Below, piece by piece: positions 12,980-28,706 of a stretch of DNA of 64,000 bases (positions within the stretch are counted from its first letter, which is position 1; each line of letters opens with the position of its first letter). Where the stretch lies: the NCBI GenBank assembly GCA_022695795.1, contig MU404081.1:372001-436000 (forward strand), written 5' to 3'. The position numbers were made by a program, and so were the translations under genes. The notes below the pieces were generated by a model. That model saw only the letters and a program-made list of their open reading frames with translations, searched no databases and had not been told where the DNA came from. The DNA comes from Biscogniauxia marginata (taxonomy: Eukaryota > Ascomycota > Sordariomycetes > Xylariales > Xylariaceae).

Positions 12980-13583
12980 GGGAAGGGGGGGAGCGCACGG
13001 TGTTTGAGTTCGCTGCTTAAGACAGCTTAGGTAGTTGTTGGGTACATGTAGTCCCTAGAAGAGTGGCATCTAGGTACCTATTTAATGTACATACCTACTG
13101 GTAAACAAAAAGACGGCCTGACTCGTATTGGGGCTTCAAAGAGAAACCTACAGGTGGCACAGGACGATTGCAGCTGCCATCTTACCGCCTCTACGCCTTA
13201 TCAAGATAAGGCGTGCACGTGCCACATAATGCCAGGTGCCGCGTTTAGTGTTGGGCCGAGACCTGGCTTCTTGGCAACCCAAAAAAAATTGATCCAAGGG
13301 ATTTTTTTTTCTTTGCCTCCTGCTGAGTCGAACCCTCTCCTGCCCATCAACACAAACACAACCCTTCGTGCGACCTTCCTCCTCCTTCATCCACCTGCAC
13401 ACTTTTCGCTCATTTCTGCAGTTCGCACCCTGCGTTCAGCTTCTTAATCCCCATCTTCCCCATCCATTCAGGTCAATCCCCGACCACTCAATATCCTGTT
13501 GTCCTGCGCTGAGCGCTGCAGTTACTTCATCCTGACCCTAACAATCCGGCTCTCCACGAACCTCTAAAAACCAAGAAACCATC
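12980..13583. promoter_or_regulatory. THI20-DBP2 intergenic region with DBP2 promoter and leader
   Basis: It contains a perfect dyad at 13193-13214 (10-bp arms ACGCCTTATC and GATAAGGCGT, 2-bp centre) followed at once by GCACGTGC (13215-13222), which includes the CACGTG E-box. From about 13300 the + strand is strongly C/T-rich up to the DBP2 ATG, typical of highly expressed fungal gene leaders. Which regulator binds the dyad is unknown. An AGGTACCT palindrome lies at 13072-13079. Confidence 0.6.
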
Positions 13584-16088
<2,505 letters not shown>

Positions 16089-17063
16089 TCAAGCTCGCAG
16101 CAACTGCTAACCCGATTAGCTCTTCCGGTACCATCGTGAAGCTTATGACGGGTCGTGTTGTTTTTCTTTTCTCGTTTGCACATAGCACAGGTGGCGTTGT
16201 GTCTAGAGGATACGGTTGTTTAGACATCGGTAATGTCGACACTTTTCTAGTGTCTCGTGCATCTCTTGGCTGAGATTTGCACACCTCCTCTTGTCCTAAA
16301 TTCGCTCAACGATGCACCGGACAAGCGGTTCTAGATCATTGGTGGGCCTAAGTTGCAACAAAAGTTACAGATCAGATATTGCAGACGACTAGGGATCTGT
16401 TTTGCTTTGCTTTTGACAGCTCTCACATTCTAGGAGAATCATCCGACTTCTTACTTCCTAATGACAGGAATGAGGTATGTTGCTGACTCACGTTTAGATT
16501 GGAGATGCTCAATGACCTTCACCGGAATGGTCTCATATGTTCATGTAGATTCACTTGTCTGCATTGCTCTCATTAGGATGCAAATGCGATTTGACTAGGT
16601 AGCATGAATCAAGTCATTCAAGATTTGTTGATAACGTATAGATTATCCACTTGGCACTGATGACTTCAACTCAGCAACGGCCCAGTAATTGCGGAAGGCC
16701 TGCATCATAGAGGCCTTGGGTTTTGGTCTGGCCTTTGCTATTTCCTCAGATCCCGTATGTAGTGCCGATCCCAGCAAAGTCCTCAGTATATTAACCCATC
16801 AATTTTGTTGCGTCTAAGTGGTGGTGCAATATAACCGGCCAAGCTGCCTTTTCAGGTAACCGCAACATCACGTTCCGCTTCGGCTTACACTATCACCATG
16901 TCCACTTTCAGCATCCTTATAAGCTACATCACCTGCGGACTTGTCCTAGAACAAGCCTCGGACTCTCCCAGCCTCCAGCTTGTCTTTGTATGAAGAAGAT
17001 TGTCGTTATTGTAGTCTCTTACCCTATTTTTTCGCTTTAGGAATCATCAGTGACAGGATAAAG
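16089..17063. other. DBP2-AA9 intergenic region
   Basis: This 975-bp spacer holds the DBP2 3' region and the promoter of the AA9 gene. A TTATAA-type TATA candidate occurs near 16918, about 145 bp before the AA9 ATG. No clear consensus site for a cellulase regulator was picked out by eye. No further gene is supported. Confidence 0.45.
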
Positions 17064-18136
17064 ATGAAGACCATCGCGGCCCTCGCACTGCTCGCCTCGG
17101 CCGCTCAGGCGGCTCCGCATTGTACGTAGATATATCCCCCCCTTTATCGTAACAAAATAAGATGGAACCTAGACTTATATGAGCGCCCTCATTTACTATA
17201 TCATGGTCCTTTTCCCTTCTTTCATTCTTTTTCATGCCATGTCGAAGCAAGTCTAGTCACTCCGTATGAGCTAGCAAAAAGCGCTATTATCATCCCCGGA
17301 GGAGAGAAAAAAAGGAAAAAGAAAGAGAATGAATGATCTCCTCAAATCCGTAATAAGAACTGCCACTAAACGAATGACATAGACACGTTCCCCAACCTCG
17401 CGGGTACGGCGGCCTGGTCGTCGGTGCGGCAGACGGCCAACTTCCAGAGCAACGGCCCCGTGACGGACGTCACGTCGGAGCAGATCCGATGCTACGAGCG
17501 AGCGCCCGGGGCCGCGGCCGCGGACACCACGGACGTGAAGGCCGGGGGCCAGATCACCTGGGTCGCGGCCCCCAGCATCTACCACCCGGGCGCGCTGTCG
17601 GCGTACATGGCGAAGGTGCCCGAGGGGCAGACGGCAGCGGACTTTGACGGCGCGGGCAACGTCTGGTTCAAGGTGTACCAGGACATGCCGACGGTGACGG
17701 GGGGGCAGTATGATTGGCCTTCTAATGGTGCGTTCGCTCTTCTCCTCCAGACTGAAAAAAAAAAAAAAAAAAACCCTACGAAACAAAATGAACCGCGTCT
17801 AATCTTTTCGAGACCCTTCTTTTTTTTATTTATTAAAAAATCGTAATAGGAAAATCGGAGCTGACCTTCACGATCCCGTCGTGCCTCGCCGACGGCGAGT
17901 ACCTGTTCCGCATCGAGCACGTGGCGCTCCACAGCGCCAGCGCGGCGGGCGGCGCGCAGTTCTACATCTCGTGCGCGCAGGTGCGCGTCGCGGGCGGGAC
18001 CGGGACGGCGAACCCCGGCCCGCTGGTCGCGTTCCCAGGCGCCTACGAGGCTACCGACCCCGGGATCATGATTAATATCTACAATAACGGCGGCAAGGAG
18101 TACGAGCCCGCCGGGCCGGAGGTGTTCAGCTGCTAG
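17064..18136 (+). CDS. secreted AA9 (GH61) lytic polysaccharide monooxygenase
   Basis: Copper enzyme that oxidatively cleaves cellulose or related plant polysaccharides outside the cell. Exons 17064-17121, 17383-17727 and 17850-18136 give 229 residues, a normal length for a single-domain AA9 without a carbohydrate-binding module. An N-terminal signal peptide (about residues 1-16, rich in Ala and Leu) is followed by A17-P18-H19-Y20-T-F-P. The histidine brace would be His19 and His87 (in IYHPGAL); axial Tyr173 is in QFYISC, with His162 and Gln171 as second-sphere residues. Cys56 and Cys176 probably pair. The tract NGPVTDVTSEQIRCYE is characteristic of the family. Oddly, Ala-Pro stands between the predicted signal cleavage site and the copper His. 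The exons are very GC-rich with strong G/C third-position use, whereas intron 2 carries 19 consecutive A. Family assignment is strong; substrate and regioselectivity are unknown. Confidence 0.93.
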
Positions 18137-21100
18137 GCTGGGTTGGGTGGGATGGGATGGGGTGGATCGGAGTGAGATGGAATGGGGGAAAGGGGGAGAC
18201 GGGAAGGGTGAGAGTGTGTGAGTGGGCGGATAGGCGAGTACCGTGGGTAGACGTGATATATATAGTCTTGGTTATTCTCATGGCTGACACGACCTCTCAC
18301 TCGAAAGAGAGAAAAAAGAAGAATAGTAATGTTATCTTTAAGTGCTTGGTGTTGATTCATAGTGAAACCTCGTTACGGTATTAGATCAGCCCTGGTAAGA
18401 GTTTCCAGGAGCCATCTTAGGAGCTTCCCTCATGCTACGGATTCTTAATGAAGATTTTATCGTTGGTCATTCAAGCTATCCTTCGGCGGATAATCTTAAT
18501 GGTCGTTTCAGATAGATATTCTATGAACTCGTAGCATATTCGATTCTCAGGTGATTGCTAATCGAAGGTTGCCTCACGGTTGCCTAACATAGCCGGGCAA
18601 TTGATTCGGGCGCTTGTGCTGTTATACCGTAGACTGAGTCCTAGAATTGGTTGCCTCTACTTTTTTTCAGTTCGTAAACTGTTAGTTTATGCGGTGAATG
18701 AATGTGTATAAGGTATATTTGGTAGTGATGGGAACTGAGGGAACGAACTAAGAATTACTTGCTTGATACGTGTGATTTGAAGAACTTGAGAGATATTCAT
18801 AGCAAGATCTCTGGGTCAAAGTGAATAATACTTCTATTCATACACGGCATTATCTCCAATACGAGCCGGAGCGTATCCAAACCAGAATAATGTAAGAATC
18901 CCCAAAAGCCTCCAACCTGAGAGCCTCGGAAGACAACCAGTATATGGAGAAAATACAGAATATAAGAATAGGTGAAATATCAGGAACGACGAACACTGAT
19001 GTATAGCAAGTCTGTCGTAGAATACATGTCCTAATCCTCATATTCTACAATATCCTGCCGTACCTGTTGTAATTTTCGTGTCAAGATTGGGAGAACTTAT
19101 CTCGTCTATGGTAGGGGTACAAACACGATCCCTGAATAAGTCATCATTCATATTTATGAAGATCGATAGGGTCATTTCGAGTGGCAAGCCTTCAACCCGC
19201 ACTATAATTAAAATACGTAGGGACACAGGTTCAGTCACATGTCTTTGCTAACATCGTTTTCCTAATAATCAAGTTACGTCATGGTTGAACTGACACGGCA
19301 CTTAGACATAAGACTGAGGGCTCATATTTCATATAGAACACCCGGCCTGTACGGAATTTACTAAAATTTCCTGTAGATTCAGTCTCTAGCTACAAGATGT
19401 GTCTATTTCCTCGAGAACGCACTACCACGAGATTCCAAGCGCAAGACTCATAACATCTCAGTGGTGACCGAGAGAAGCACTTTCCACTTACTGGATATGC
19501 CGTCAAGTGCTTATACCGGGCCCGCTCCGCGCCGACGGGTTAGCACCGGAAGGTACGGCGGGTGCCCCCGAACTGGAACGCGCCTGCTACAGTTTAGTGA
19601 ATATGGTATCGACATTCTCGGATGTTGGCCAAAAGGGGGTGTTGCGGAAATTAGGATAAAGATTTTTAATTCCTCGTGTCAGAACGATAATACGCGTATA
19701 TTATGACCTTGACTCGATGATTCATGACACAGAAACATTGTTTTCTAGTTTAGTCCGGTCATCCCGTGTGGGTTATGGTGATAAAGAAATCAGCGTTCAC
19801 AGCACGATTCATTGACTATGATACTTTAACTCGATTCATGGTTTACATAGGAATAAACCCACACACTGAAATCTAAATGACACCTGGCCACGTTACATGC
19901 CATCTCAGACTCGCCTCATATACATATGCTAGTCAGCGATGACTCGAGGAGAAGCCTCTATCATCCTATAGACAAGGATAGGGGGGTATTTCTACTTTGG
20001 GCATCTCCGTACAGACGGACAACTAAGAGGTTACTACGAAAATATGGTAAAATGCAAAGAAGGTCTGGAATAGAGAGGTTCTCTCAAAATCGGTCCCTTT
20101 ATGTGGAGATCGACGGGCACGAGGCATGGTGTTCGACTCATTCTACTTGCTCCTGACCCTCTTGACTCAGCACCATCTATTCTCATCTGTGCAGAGTCAG
20201 CTCTGCGGATTTAACCCTCGCAGCACGAATCGTTGTTACCAGGGTCCTTCCTGTTGATACTTCCACACCCCCTTCTACGCCGTCAATTTCATGCCATTTT
20301 GCTCTACTCTACTCACCCAGCTTCTTTTGCCCATCCAGGTCAGAGGATTATATGCTGTAAGCGAGTGAGTATGAATGGTACCAGATTCGCTCCAAACTGA
20401 CTTCAGATATATCCAGCTCTTATCTACAATGATGAGATGAGACTACGTAGGCCCTTACTGAAGCCCGTAAGCCTCATCCATGTAGCAGAGTACAGCTAAT
20501 TATCTCACGATGTCCGCCTCTGAGACCATGACCGTGACGAGGGTGAAAACATGTCGGGTCGGGTCAGGTAAGGTCAGATCCGGCGCTGGATGTCCTTGGT
20601 TATGTCGAAGCATCTCTAGACATGACACTGACACAGTGATTTCTTCTCTTAGGTTGGCGTCTATTCTATGGAAATGATGACGGAGACGATAATCCACAGA
20701 AGGATATCGAATAATCTAGACGCAGGTTCCAAACTATCGCGATCGAAATATCCCAAGATAGATATAGCCTTGGTAGAGCAAAATCTAATGATACCCGCAA
20801 CTTGGAATAGATTTAAGCTCTCCCCTGGCAGAGCCACCTGATAACAAGGACGATAACGGCAAAACAATCACGATGATAACAACAACAATGGCTAGATGAT
20901 GCGTGTAAAGGTTGATATGGCCCAATCGAGCTGTTTTGCGAGAGAAGCATAACCTAGGACTACCCGTGAGGATTCCCTTCTTCTTTCGATTGGAGGATAT
21001 CCTTTATATAAAATACCTGAGAGAGCCATGAACTCAATTTCCCGAGCCGGTCTCTCGGCTAGTCGGGTTGTAGCTCGCAGCCACGCCAGGGAAAATTGCC

Positions 21101-24100
21101 CGTGACAACATGGTTACCCGGGTTGGAATAGAATAAAGCGAAAAAGTAAAAAGTAAAGTAACAGCGAATGAGGTCCATATTCTTCTTTCTTTCTTCCTTT
21201 TTGCTTCGATATTGCATAAGTCGTGACTCGCACATTCCTACCGAAGAGTGCCGGGCTCGGAGAATTCAGGCTCGCTGCCCGCGGAACGGGTGAGGTCTAT
21301 GGCCTTATGTGTAAACCCGTCAAGTGACCGGCCAAAAGAGAACTTTGCCGTTTAAAGTTTCCCAATTTTATATTTTTACTTACCTTATTACTGCCCTATG
21401 ATTAATTTGCTTTTCAATTAATCCTCTTTCCACTACTTCCTATGCTCTGTATTGCCCACTCCCCAAACTCTGCCCTCCTTACGATACCGCATATACGACA
21501 TCTGCCTCCGAAATTTGTAAGAGAGCAGAGTTTCAGGTCAGATGCTTTGTCAACCTTACCACTGGTTGCCTCCCTAGCTCGGTTGTGCTGATGACCGAGG
21601 ATGCGGGATGCGGAATACGGCTATAGCCGTGGAACGGTTGTTGCTATCCGGGCCATTTCGAATTTCCTCTAGGAGTTATTGAGGGCCCTCAAGTCGAGTT
21701 CCCCCCCCCCTACAAAAGCTGTAATAGGGGGCCCTTACGAGTCTAGACCTAGGGTGGGTTTTTTCTTCTTTTATTTTTCTTTATTTTTGTTTTGTTTTGG
21801 AGTCGATAGCATCACCGTAAGTTTGCCCACCTTTCCGTCCTGCTGCATATATCGTACGTGTAAGCTGAGGTGATCCCAATCCCCTCCAACCGCCCCCGAT
21901 TGTCCGTTCGTAGGCGCTCATGTGGCCATCGATCGCCCTGAGTCTGCATAATTGTCTAGCCGCCATTCGTATGCCTGAGATGCAGACAAATAGGAGAGCT
22001 TGAGTAAAGCCACACTTGTGAATTGGAGAGAAGGGAGGGGGGGAAAGGGACAAAATAAACAGACAGGTTCAGTTACTCATTCGCTACGGAGTCTAGGTGT
22101 GCAGAACAGGAGCTGAGTGGCTTGGGCGAAGAGCCCTTTTGCCGCCAACATGTCTTTCCAGCGACAGCCACAAATGGCAATATCTGCCAGGATTTGAAAC
22201 GATTGTTGCTGCCACTGCGACTTCATGTTGGGATTTGGAGCAGGCCTGTTGGACCTGTCAAGAGTGTGGAGGGCTGAGTGATATGCAAGCCACCCACACT
22301 GCTCCAAGAAAATGACTTCCCTCCTCCTGCCGTTGCCGCCCGACCACTTTGACGATTCGCAGGGTCTCAGGTGGCGGAGTGGACGCGGGCCGGGAATGCT
22401 AACTGATATTTACGGCTCAGCTGTACTTTTTGCAACCGACAAACCTGTGTTAGTTATGTGCCATCGGGTTTCACCATCAGACGTGCGCTGTGCGCTGTTG
22501 CAGGTCGGCAGCCATTATATCGATAACTCTCTGAAACCTAGCTCACTAGCAGTGACCGCAGAGCCCGACCATATGCAGCAGAACCTAAGGACAACGCTAT
22601 GTAGTAAGGCGATCTTACCCGTCGAAAAGACGAGCTCTACGAAATCCTCCCGGGGCATAGCGCGGGGATTCGACATCCCTATCTTTAGGAGTATTAGGAA
22701 GTCATCTCCGCTCTTTTTTTTGGTTTCCCCGGTTTACTTGCAGTCACCTCGGTATGCTGGTCTAGGGAAGTCAAATTGTGTACTTGCCTACGTAGCAATT
22801 AAAAAAAAAAATAGGTACATAAACTAGATTAGAGTAGATCGACAAATCCCGAACTAGTGGCTTGCAAATTGTATGGATTCAAACACGTGGGACTGTCCCG
22901 AACAAGACTTATAGGTCTTACAATACATACGTAAGTATTGTGAGGACTTGTCCAATCGACATGCCCTCCTTGTAATATATAGTTCTGGATTATCCCGTCG
23001 CCGAACCAACCTTCTCTACCATGAGAAAGGACCCTTTTGCCATATGAGCCTGGTTAAGACGCCATTGAAACTGGTGTTGAGAGACATGTCTTCCATTCCA
23101 CCGAAAGGAAGATACAGCACCTAAGTAGCAGCAGGGAAGAAGCAGGAAAAGAAACCATGCGTTTGTTAAGTTTGGCGCTCTTGGCCCGGATCCCCGGGTC
23201 AGTCGTAGGCACAATCAGTGCTAAAAAGGAAAAGAAAAGGAGCGGATTTACGGGCTGCTTGGGGAGGGGGCTGAGCAAACCGTTCTATGGTCCTAAGCTA
23301 AGGGAAACATTGCCGAACGATTAAGCCTACAATACTGTGCTACCTACCTACGCTGCTACGTCCCATCTCCCCCGGGCTAGAGAGGGCTCAGACGACAGCA
23401 GGCCGCCAATATATCCAATATATAATCTCCACTACGCTACGCACAAGCGAACCGGGAAATTGCTGTATTCTATACTGCTCGAACGAATCCCGGGCTAGCC
23501 TCTGTCTTGATGAGTAGTTAAACTAGTAGCACCTAGCCGGACAGACCCCGAGGAAAAAATTGAGTGGATGTTTCGAGCACAGTCATTGACGTCAACGGCG
23601 CCACGAGTTCGGTGTTGACCGAGGCAATCCAGTTACGTAACTATCTGGTGTGAGTTCATTGCTATTTTCCTCGCTGTCTCTAGAAGAAACGTTCCGTCGC
23701 TGTGGATGACTAGCGAAAATATCCAGAAACAGCTTCTGGACGGAAACTCCGTCTTTCAGCTATCTCTACGAGCAGAAGAGGGCAGAGAGAATGCCCGTCC
23801 TAGACATGATCGCCGTTGCAGTGCTTGGCGTCAAGGATCTTGACGTAGATCTAGATGCTGTATGTATCAGTCATCCTGGAAGGTGATGTTCGCATGGGGG
23901 TTTTGGCGCTTGGGACAGACAAATGATCTTGCTGTATACGGTCTTCTGAGACATGGCGTTGTAGAGCCGCTTACCGCCGTATTGACAGGCGTAGGAAGAT
24001 GAAGACATCATATATTAATCGGTTCATTCAAGATCCGTAGACTGGCAGAGCGTCCTTGAGAATCAACCTGTTGGATCCAAGCTCCTCGCTCAAAGTAGGA

Positions 24101-26768
24101 GGGGAAGTTCCTCAGGCCGTGATGGAGTGAAACAAACGTCCCCCGATTATGTATCTCGGATCTGTGTACAAAACAAGACCGATAGATCAACAAGTCTTGC
24201 ACCATCACAACAATGTTTCACGGGTCCAGATTGGTGGAGAATTGCGTATAGGTAATATGTGCTCGAACTGCCTGAGCCTATGCCTCCTCCACTTCGGAAA
24301 GGAGATCTATACGGCAGAATTAACCTAGATGACTGTGGACTTTGCAACCGTGAGCTTGACTACGCAAGTGCTATTCTAGAACAGGCATGCGCTGCTGCTG
24401 AAGATAGGGTCTATCCTAGGCAGACTAATAGCTGCCCTTGGATAATGGTGGACTTAGATAACACAGGGGCTATTACACTAGGTCGGTAGGCACCTGGAGG
24501 GCAAGGGGATCACCCTGCCCATACAAGGCCAAGTAAGAAAACACTAGTCTCTCGTGCTGAGTCTGTTCGCCAGTGCGGCAATGAATTTGTGTGATGCATG
24601 TGAAGAGCAAAGCGAGCAGAAAAGTTGACCCACTTAGGGTCGCTCTAGGGTTGCTTTGAATGAATTCGATGCGAGGACGCTCTCTGTAGACCCGACTATT
24701 GCAACCATACCTAAGCTGAAATTAGTTCCGGGATCTTGTAATGGCCATCTACCATCTCGTGGGAGAGGTGATGATTCAACCTCCATTGTCAGATATCAGC
24801 CCAATTCGTGGTTCAGCTTCTACATGAGCTGCTGATGTGTCATATATGTTAGATGATAAAACCAGCAGGCCATTGGCAAAAATACCTCCTCGGATCGGGA
24901 AGAGGTTCTCCAACAATATGCAAGTAGCCTGGCTGAAAAGTAGACCATAGGAAACAACTTTTGGCCAATGACAAAAGATGAATCCTGCAGCCGCCTGGTA
25001 GCAAATATATATAGACCAGGTTGATATGTATGCCATGACTCGCGAGTGTGTCTAAGGACACGTACTCATCCAGTCCGCGGAAATTTTTAATTCTCTCCCC
25101 TCGAGAAACCCTCTTACCTGTCCGTATCGTCGCTACATAGAAACGAGTACGAGCAGCTCCACTGAACTTGATGGTAATCCCGAAAGCCTTTTGTAAAAAC
25201 TGCATTGGACAAAGGCCAGCCAGCCAGTGTGCTTCGTCGTAGTGACGCCCATTGATTGATTGCATGCTCCACGCTGAAGCTGAGATTTGAACCACGACTT
25301 GTTCACAGTGGATCCGTTTGCTGGGTATGGCAGGGACAACAATGAGCCTCTTGGTGCATCTTCTGAGCTGAAATAAACCAGAATGGTGGGTACGGGCTGA
25401 AGTCAAAATTCAAGACTTTGCGGGTTGACCGCCGACGCAACTGTCTGACTCGAGTCTCCCTTACATCCCATAAAACCCACTGTTGGTTTAAGTTAGGCAT
25501 CCAAGTCGCGGCAACATGGGCCAATGCTGTTGACGAGTCAGGAACGGGCTTCCCTAACGACCTCACTGTCGAGAAGGGAGGCGTTAGCAGAGTTCCGCAC
25601 TGTGGTAATCCTGAGAGTTCTGGGATGGCCGCCTTGAACAGATTTGTCCCCTCGGAATCGAGTGATCGCTCTTAGTAGCGTCCTGTCGTTGAATTTGACA
25701 TGGCACTTGAGGTTCTCTACCACAGCGACGGGTGAGGCTAGTCAGACCTCGGTCTGTGGGGTTTGGTGAAGAGACCTATTCCGTAGAAGATGATGTAACC
25801 TTGGGGACAAAGCATCTGCTCAGATGCATTAGAAATCCAGGAGAGGCAAAATCGAGAATTGCCTCTACTTAGGTACCCGTTGGCCCAGGTCTGTGGCGTG
25901 GTCTCGTTGAATGAGAATTGCAGCCGACTTATCACTATGCGCATCTCCTGTCACACAAAAGTGGTGAACCCCGGTAGTAAACCGGAGGCTTATACGCTGT
26001 AACCAAGTATATAATTCACATTTGCTTTTGCTTTTCTGCCCTGCTATAGGTAGTTACTCGACCAATCCTAACCCTGGGGCCCAATTCCTTTCTCAACCAG
26101 TGGCACCCATTGGAAAGGGCAAATAAGAAAATTTCTTCCGCATATCCACGGGAGCTTGGAAGAGTGTATTCATGTTAGACAAATTGAATGAGGCGCTATG
26201 TCGGGCAGATCATGCTGTGGGCAAAGGCCTCGATTGAGGTTTCAGAGCGACGGTGCCCAATAGTAGCTGGGACCCTTCTTTCCCGGTGGGTCGATATTAT
26301 GTATGTATTTTTGTCCCGTGTACGAATCGCGATTATAAGCGGGATCCACGATCTACAGAGTGATGCTGGAGCTCTCCAAATCTTCCCACCGGATGAGATG
26401 GAACCCCAGGATTCATGCTGACCCCATAGGAACCAGGAAAGGAAAAAGAATTAAAACAATAAAATCTACTTGGTTCGTCTGACTGGTATTGTCACTGGAT
26501 AAATGATAAGCTACCGGACTTCCCGTGATGCTGGATGGCGCCCTTGTATTGCATAGAAGGCGTCGGGAGGCGAGCCGATTGTGGACGGCCGTTGCAGCTT
26601 GGGATATTTGGACCGGGCTGAGTGTGCATCGATGGAAGAGCAGGTGCCGTGCTTGGGTTAGATATGCTAAGACGAGGGCCGCAAGGGAGTCAGCGTAGTG
26701 ATTGTTGGTTGGAGAGCCAGACGAAGGCAAAAAACGACCCTATGTAAGCTGTACGCAGTAACCTAGGC

Positions 26769-26790
26769 ATGTATGTATGTATGTATGTAT
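26769..26790. repeat. ATGT tetranucleotide microsatellite
   Basis: About 5.5 copies of ATGT in direct tandem, in non-coding DNA. Likely length-variable among strains. Confidence 0.9.
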
Positions 26791-27100
26791 ACTCTATCGA
26801 GAATGCTCGTGGCCGCTTGTGAGATTGTTCTGGGTGGTGCATTTCTCGACTGCAGGTTCGTCAAAAGATGGGCAACCCGCATCTGGACTTATTAAACTTG
26901 GCAATTTGGCAGACACCCCCGGGCACACCACCGTGGCGGTGACCGGGCTGCGAAAATATCCACGTGAACAATGATTGAGGTGGCTCTGCATGTATGTGTG
27001 GAGGGTGCGTTACGACGTGCGGTGTACCAAGAAGTCCCGTCTGCCGACGCGGACCGCACACGGTCTTCTGGCTGAAGGTGTATCCCGTAGATCGAGCAAT

Positions 27101-27120
27101 GATGCGATGCGATGCGATGC
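27101..27120. repeat. GATGC pentanucleotide repeat
   Basis: Four perfect tandem copies of GATGC lie in non-coding DNA. Confidence 0.9.
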
Positions 27121-28643
27121 GCTGTGGTGATAGGAGGTTGCCGACATCGTGATCTATAGCTTCGGCACATGGCGACGAGCAAAGGCGGAGCGTTGCACGT
27201 TGACAGCCCAGAGTGCCTGGTATTTCCTGGCATCCCTGGGACATCTTTACCCCGAGCCCTACCCAACAAGAAGGACATTTGGCCCATGCATGGAGACCGA
27301 AGTAAGATGACGGCCGAGTGTGTGGTCCTTGGACCTGAGCTGTCGCACCTGTCTGGACGGCGATGGGCGGTGTGCACGGCGGTGGAGACGCCCCCGGATG
27401 CCTTTTACGATTTACGATACAATTGCAGGCGCATTTATCGATGGCTTTCGCATGTAGTTGAAATACGTCGTTTTCTGGATTCTGGCAGTCTGGGCATTAA
27501 TGATCACTCTTTAGCTTCGATCCGACAGCCAGACCCTGTGCGCCCCCCAAAGCATTGGATTCACGCTTGTTTAGTTCCATCCCAGAGATCCGGGTCGCCA
27601 AAGATCTGTTACAGATGCCGGCGCCATAAAAAGGTCCTGACAGATCGCTTTAGCGGGAAATCTTTCTGGGGAAGCATACCAGGGGTGTTTTTTAACAATG
27701 TGCTTACTGGCGACGGCGTGCTAACGGCATGGAATTAGCCTAAAGGGAGTCTGTCGAGATGACAAACCTGCGGCGGGAGCCAATTGCGACCCGAGAGTCT
27801 CTGCAGGTGGCTGCCACTCGGACAAGAGTTGCGAACTCAATAGAGTGTGTGTAGGAAGGTATGTATGCATGTAATGTAGGTGTATATGTGTGTACGGAAT
27901 ACCCCGTACTACACACCATAAATCTAATATCTAATACCTAACTTGCAAGTAGAGGGGGTTCTCGGAGACAGTTGATTGTCTAGCTGTAATCTCCGTGCCG
28001 ATACGCCGGTGCAGCAAGCGTCTAAGCCATCTAGACTTAGACTCCCTTCCCCCCCCCCGGCAGAAAAAAAGAAAGGACATAAGAAAGCCATAAATCCATC
28101 CCTAGGAAAGTCAAATCCTCATATGTACCTACAATATATACATAACCTACATACACGACTACGTACCTAAGTACATACATACGCATGTGCCTACCTACAT
28201 ACATCCATACACCCACACATATTCCAATTGCACAAATGCTCTTCCTGCAAGTCTTGTCAAACCTCCGACATCCCACATTATGTACCGGGATATCCAATTC
28301 TATTTATCAGACAGCCCCCCATAGAGGTTTGCTTGTTTGCCCCTTTGGTGATAGTCGGAGGTTATCGATCGTTTCCACTGCAGCACCGATACCTCCCGGG
28401 CAAGATGACCGTGCGGTATCGTGAAGCGCACAAAGCACAAGGCGGTCTGAACGCCAGATCTCATTTTCGTATGCGCCTGGCAACAAACAAGCTTCCCCAG
28501 GGTGCCCGTCTGGGTACTGGTCAGTGTGTCTAATACACCATGTACCTAGGTATCCGTCCCTAACTCAATGTTCCATCGTCTTGTGGGTACGGGAAGGCAA
28601 AAAAAGGGTCGGGGGATTTCCGACGGGTTACGGGCTGTGTGTT

Positions 28644-28706
28644 GGTCTCTGTCTCTGCCTCTGTCTCTGCCTCTCTCTTTTTCCTTTCTCCTCCTTCCTC
28701 CTCTGA
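28644..28706. repeat. CTCTGC/CTCTGT pyrimidine microsatellite
   Basis: An imperfect tandem series of TCTCTG(C/T) units passes into a CT-rich tract. The + strand is almost purely pyrimidine, a sequence type able to form triplex DNA. No adjoining gene was identified. Confidence 0.75.

Noticed and set aside
17271..17786. 171-codon minus-strand frame over the AA9 gene
   Set aside because: Antisense to AA9 exon 2, Arg/Val-rich, and runs through intron homopolymers.
22312..22827. 171-codon plus-strand frame
   Set aside because: No recognisable features; it ends in homopolymer A and shows no coding bias by eye.
24259..24489. 76-codon frame with CGLCN and an acidic Ala-rich helix
   Set aside because: The frame begins at GTG, upstream exons could not be found and no family was recognised.
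24849..25406. 185-codon minus-strand frame
   Set aside because: It begins at TTG and has no recognisable content.
27169..27738. 189-codon plus-strand frame
   Set aside because: It has an ATG but no domain, no signal peptide and overlapping minus-strand frames of similar length; most likely chance.
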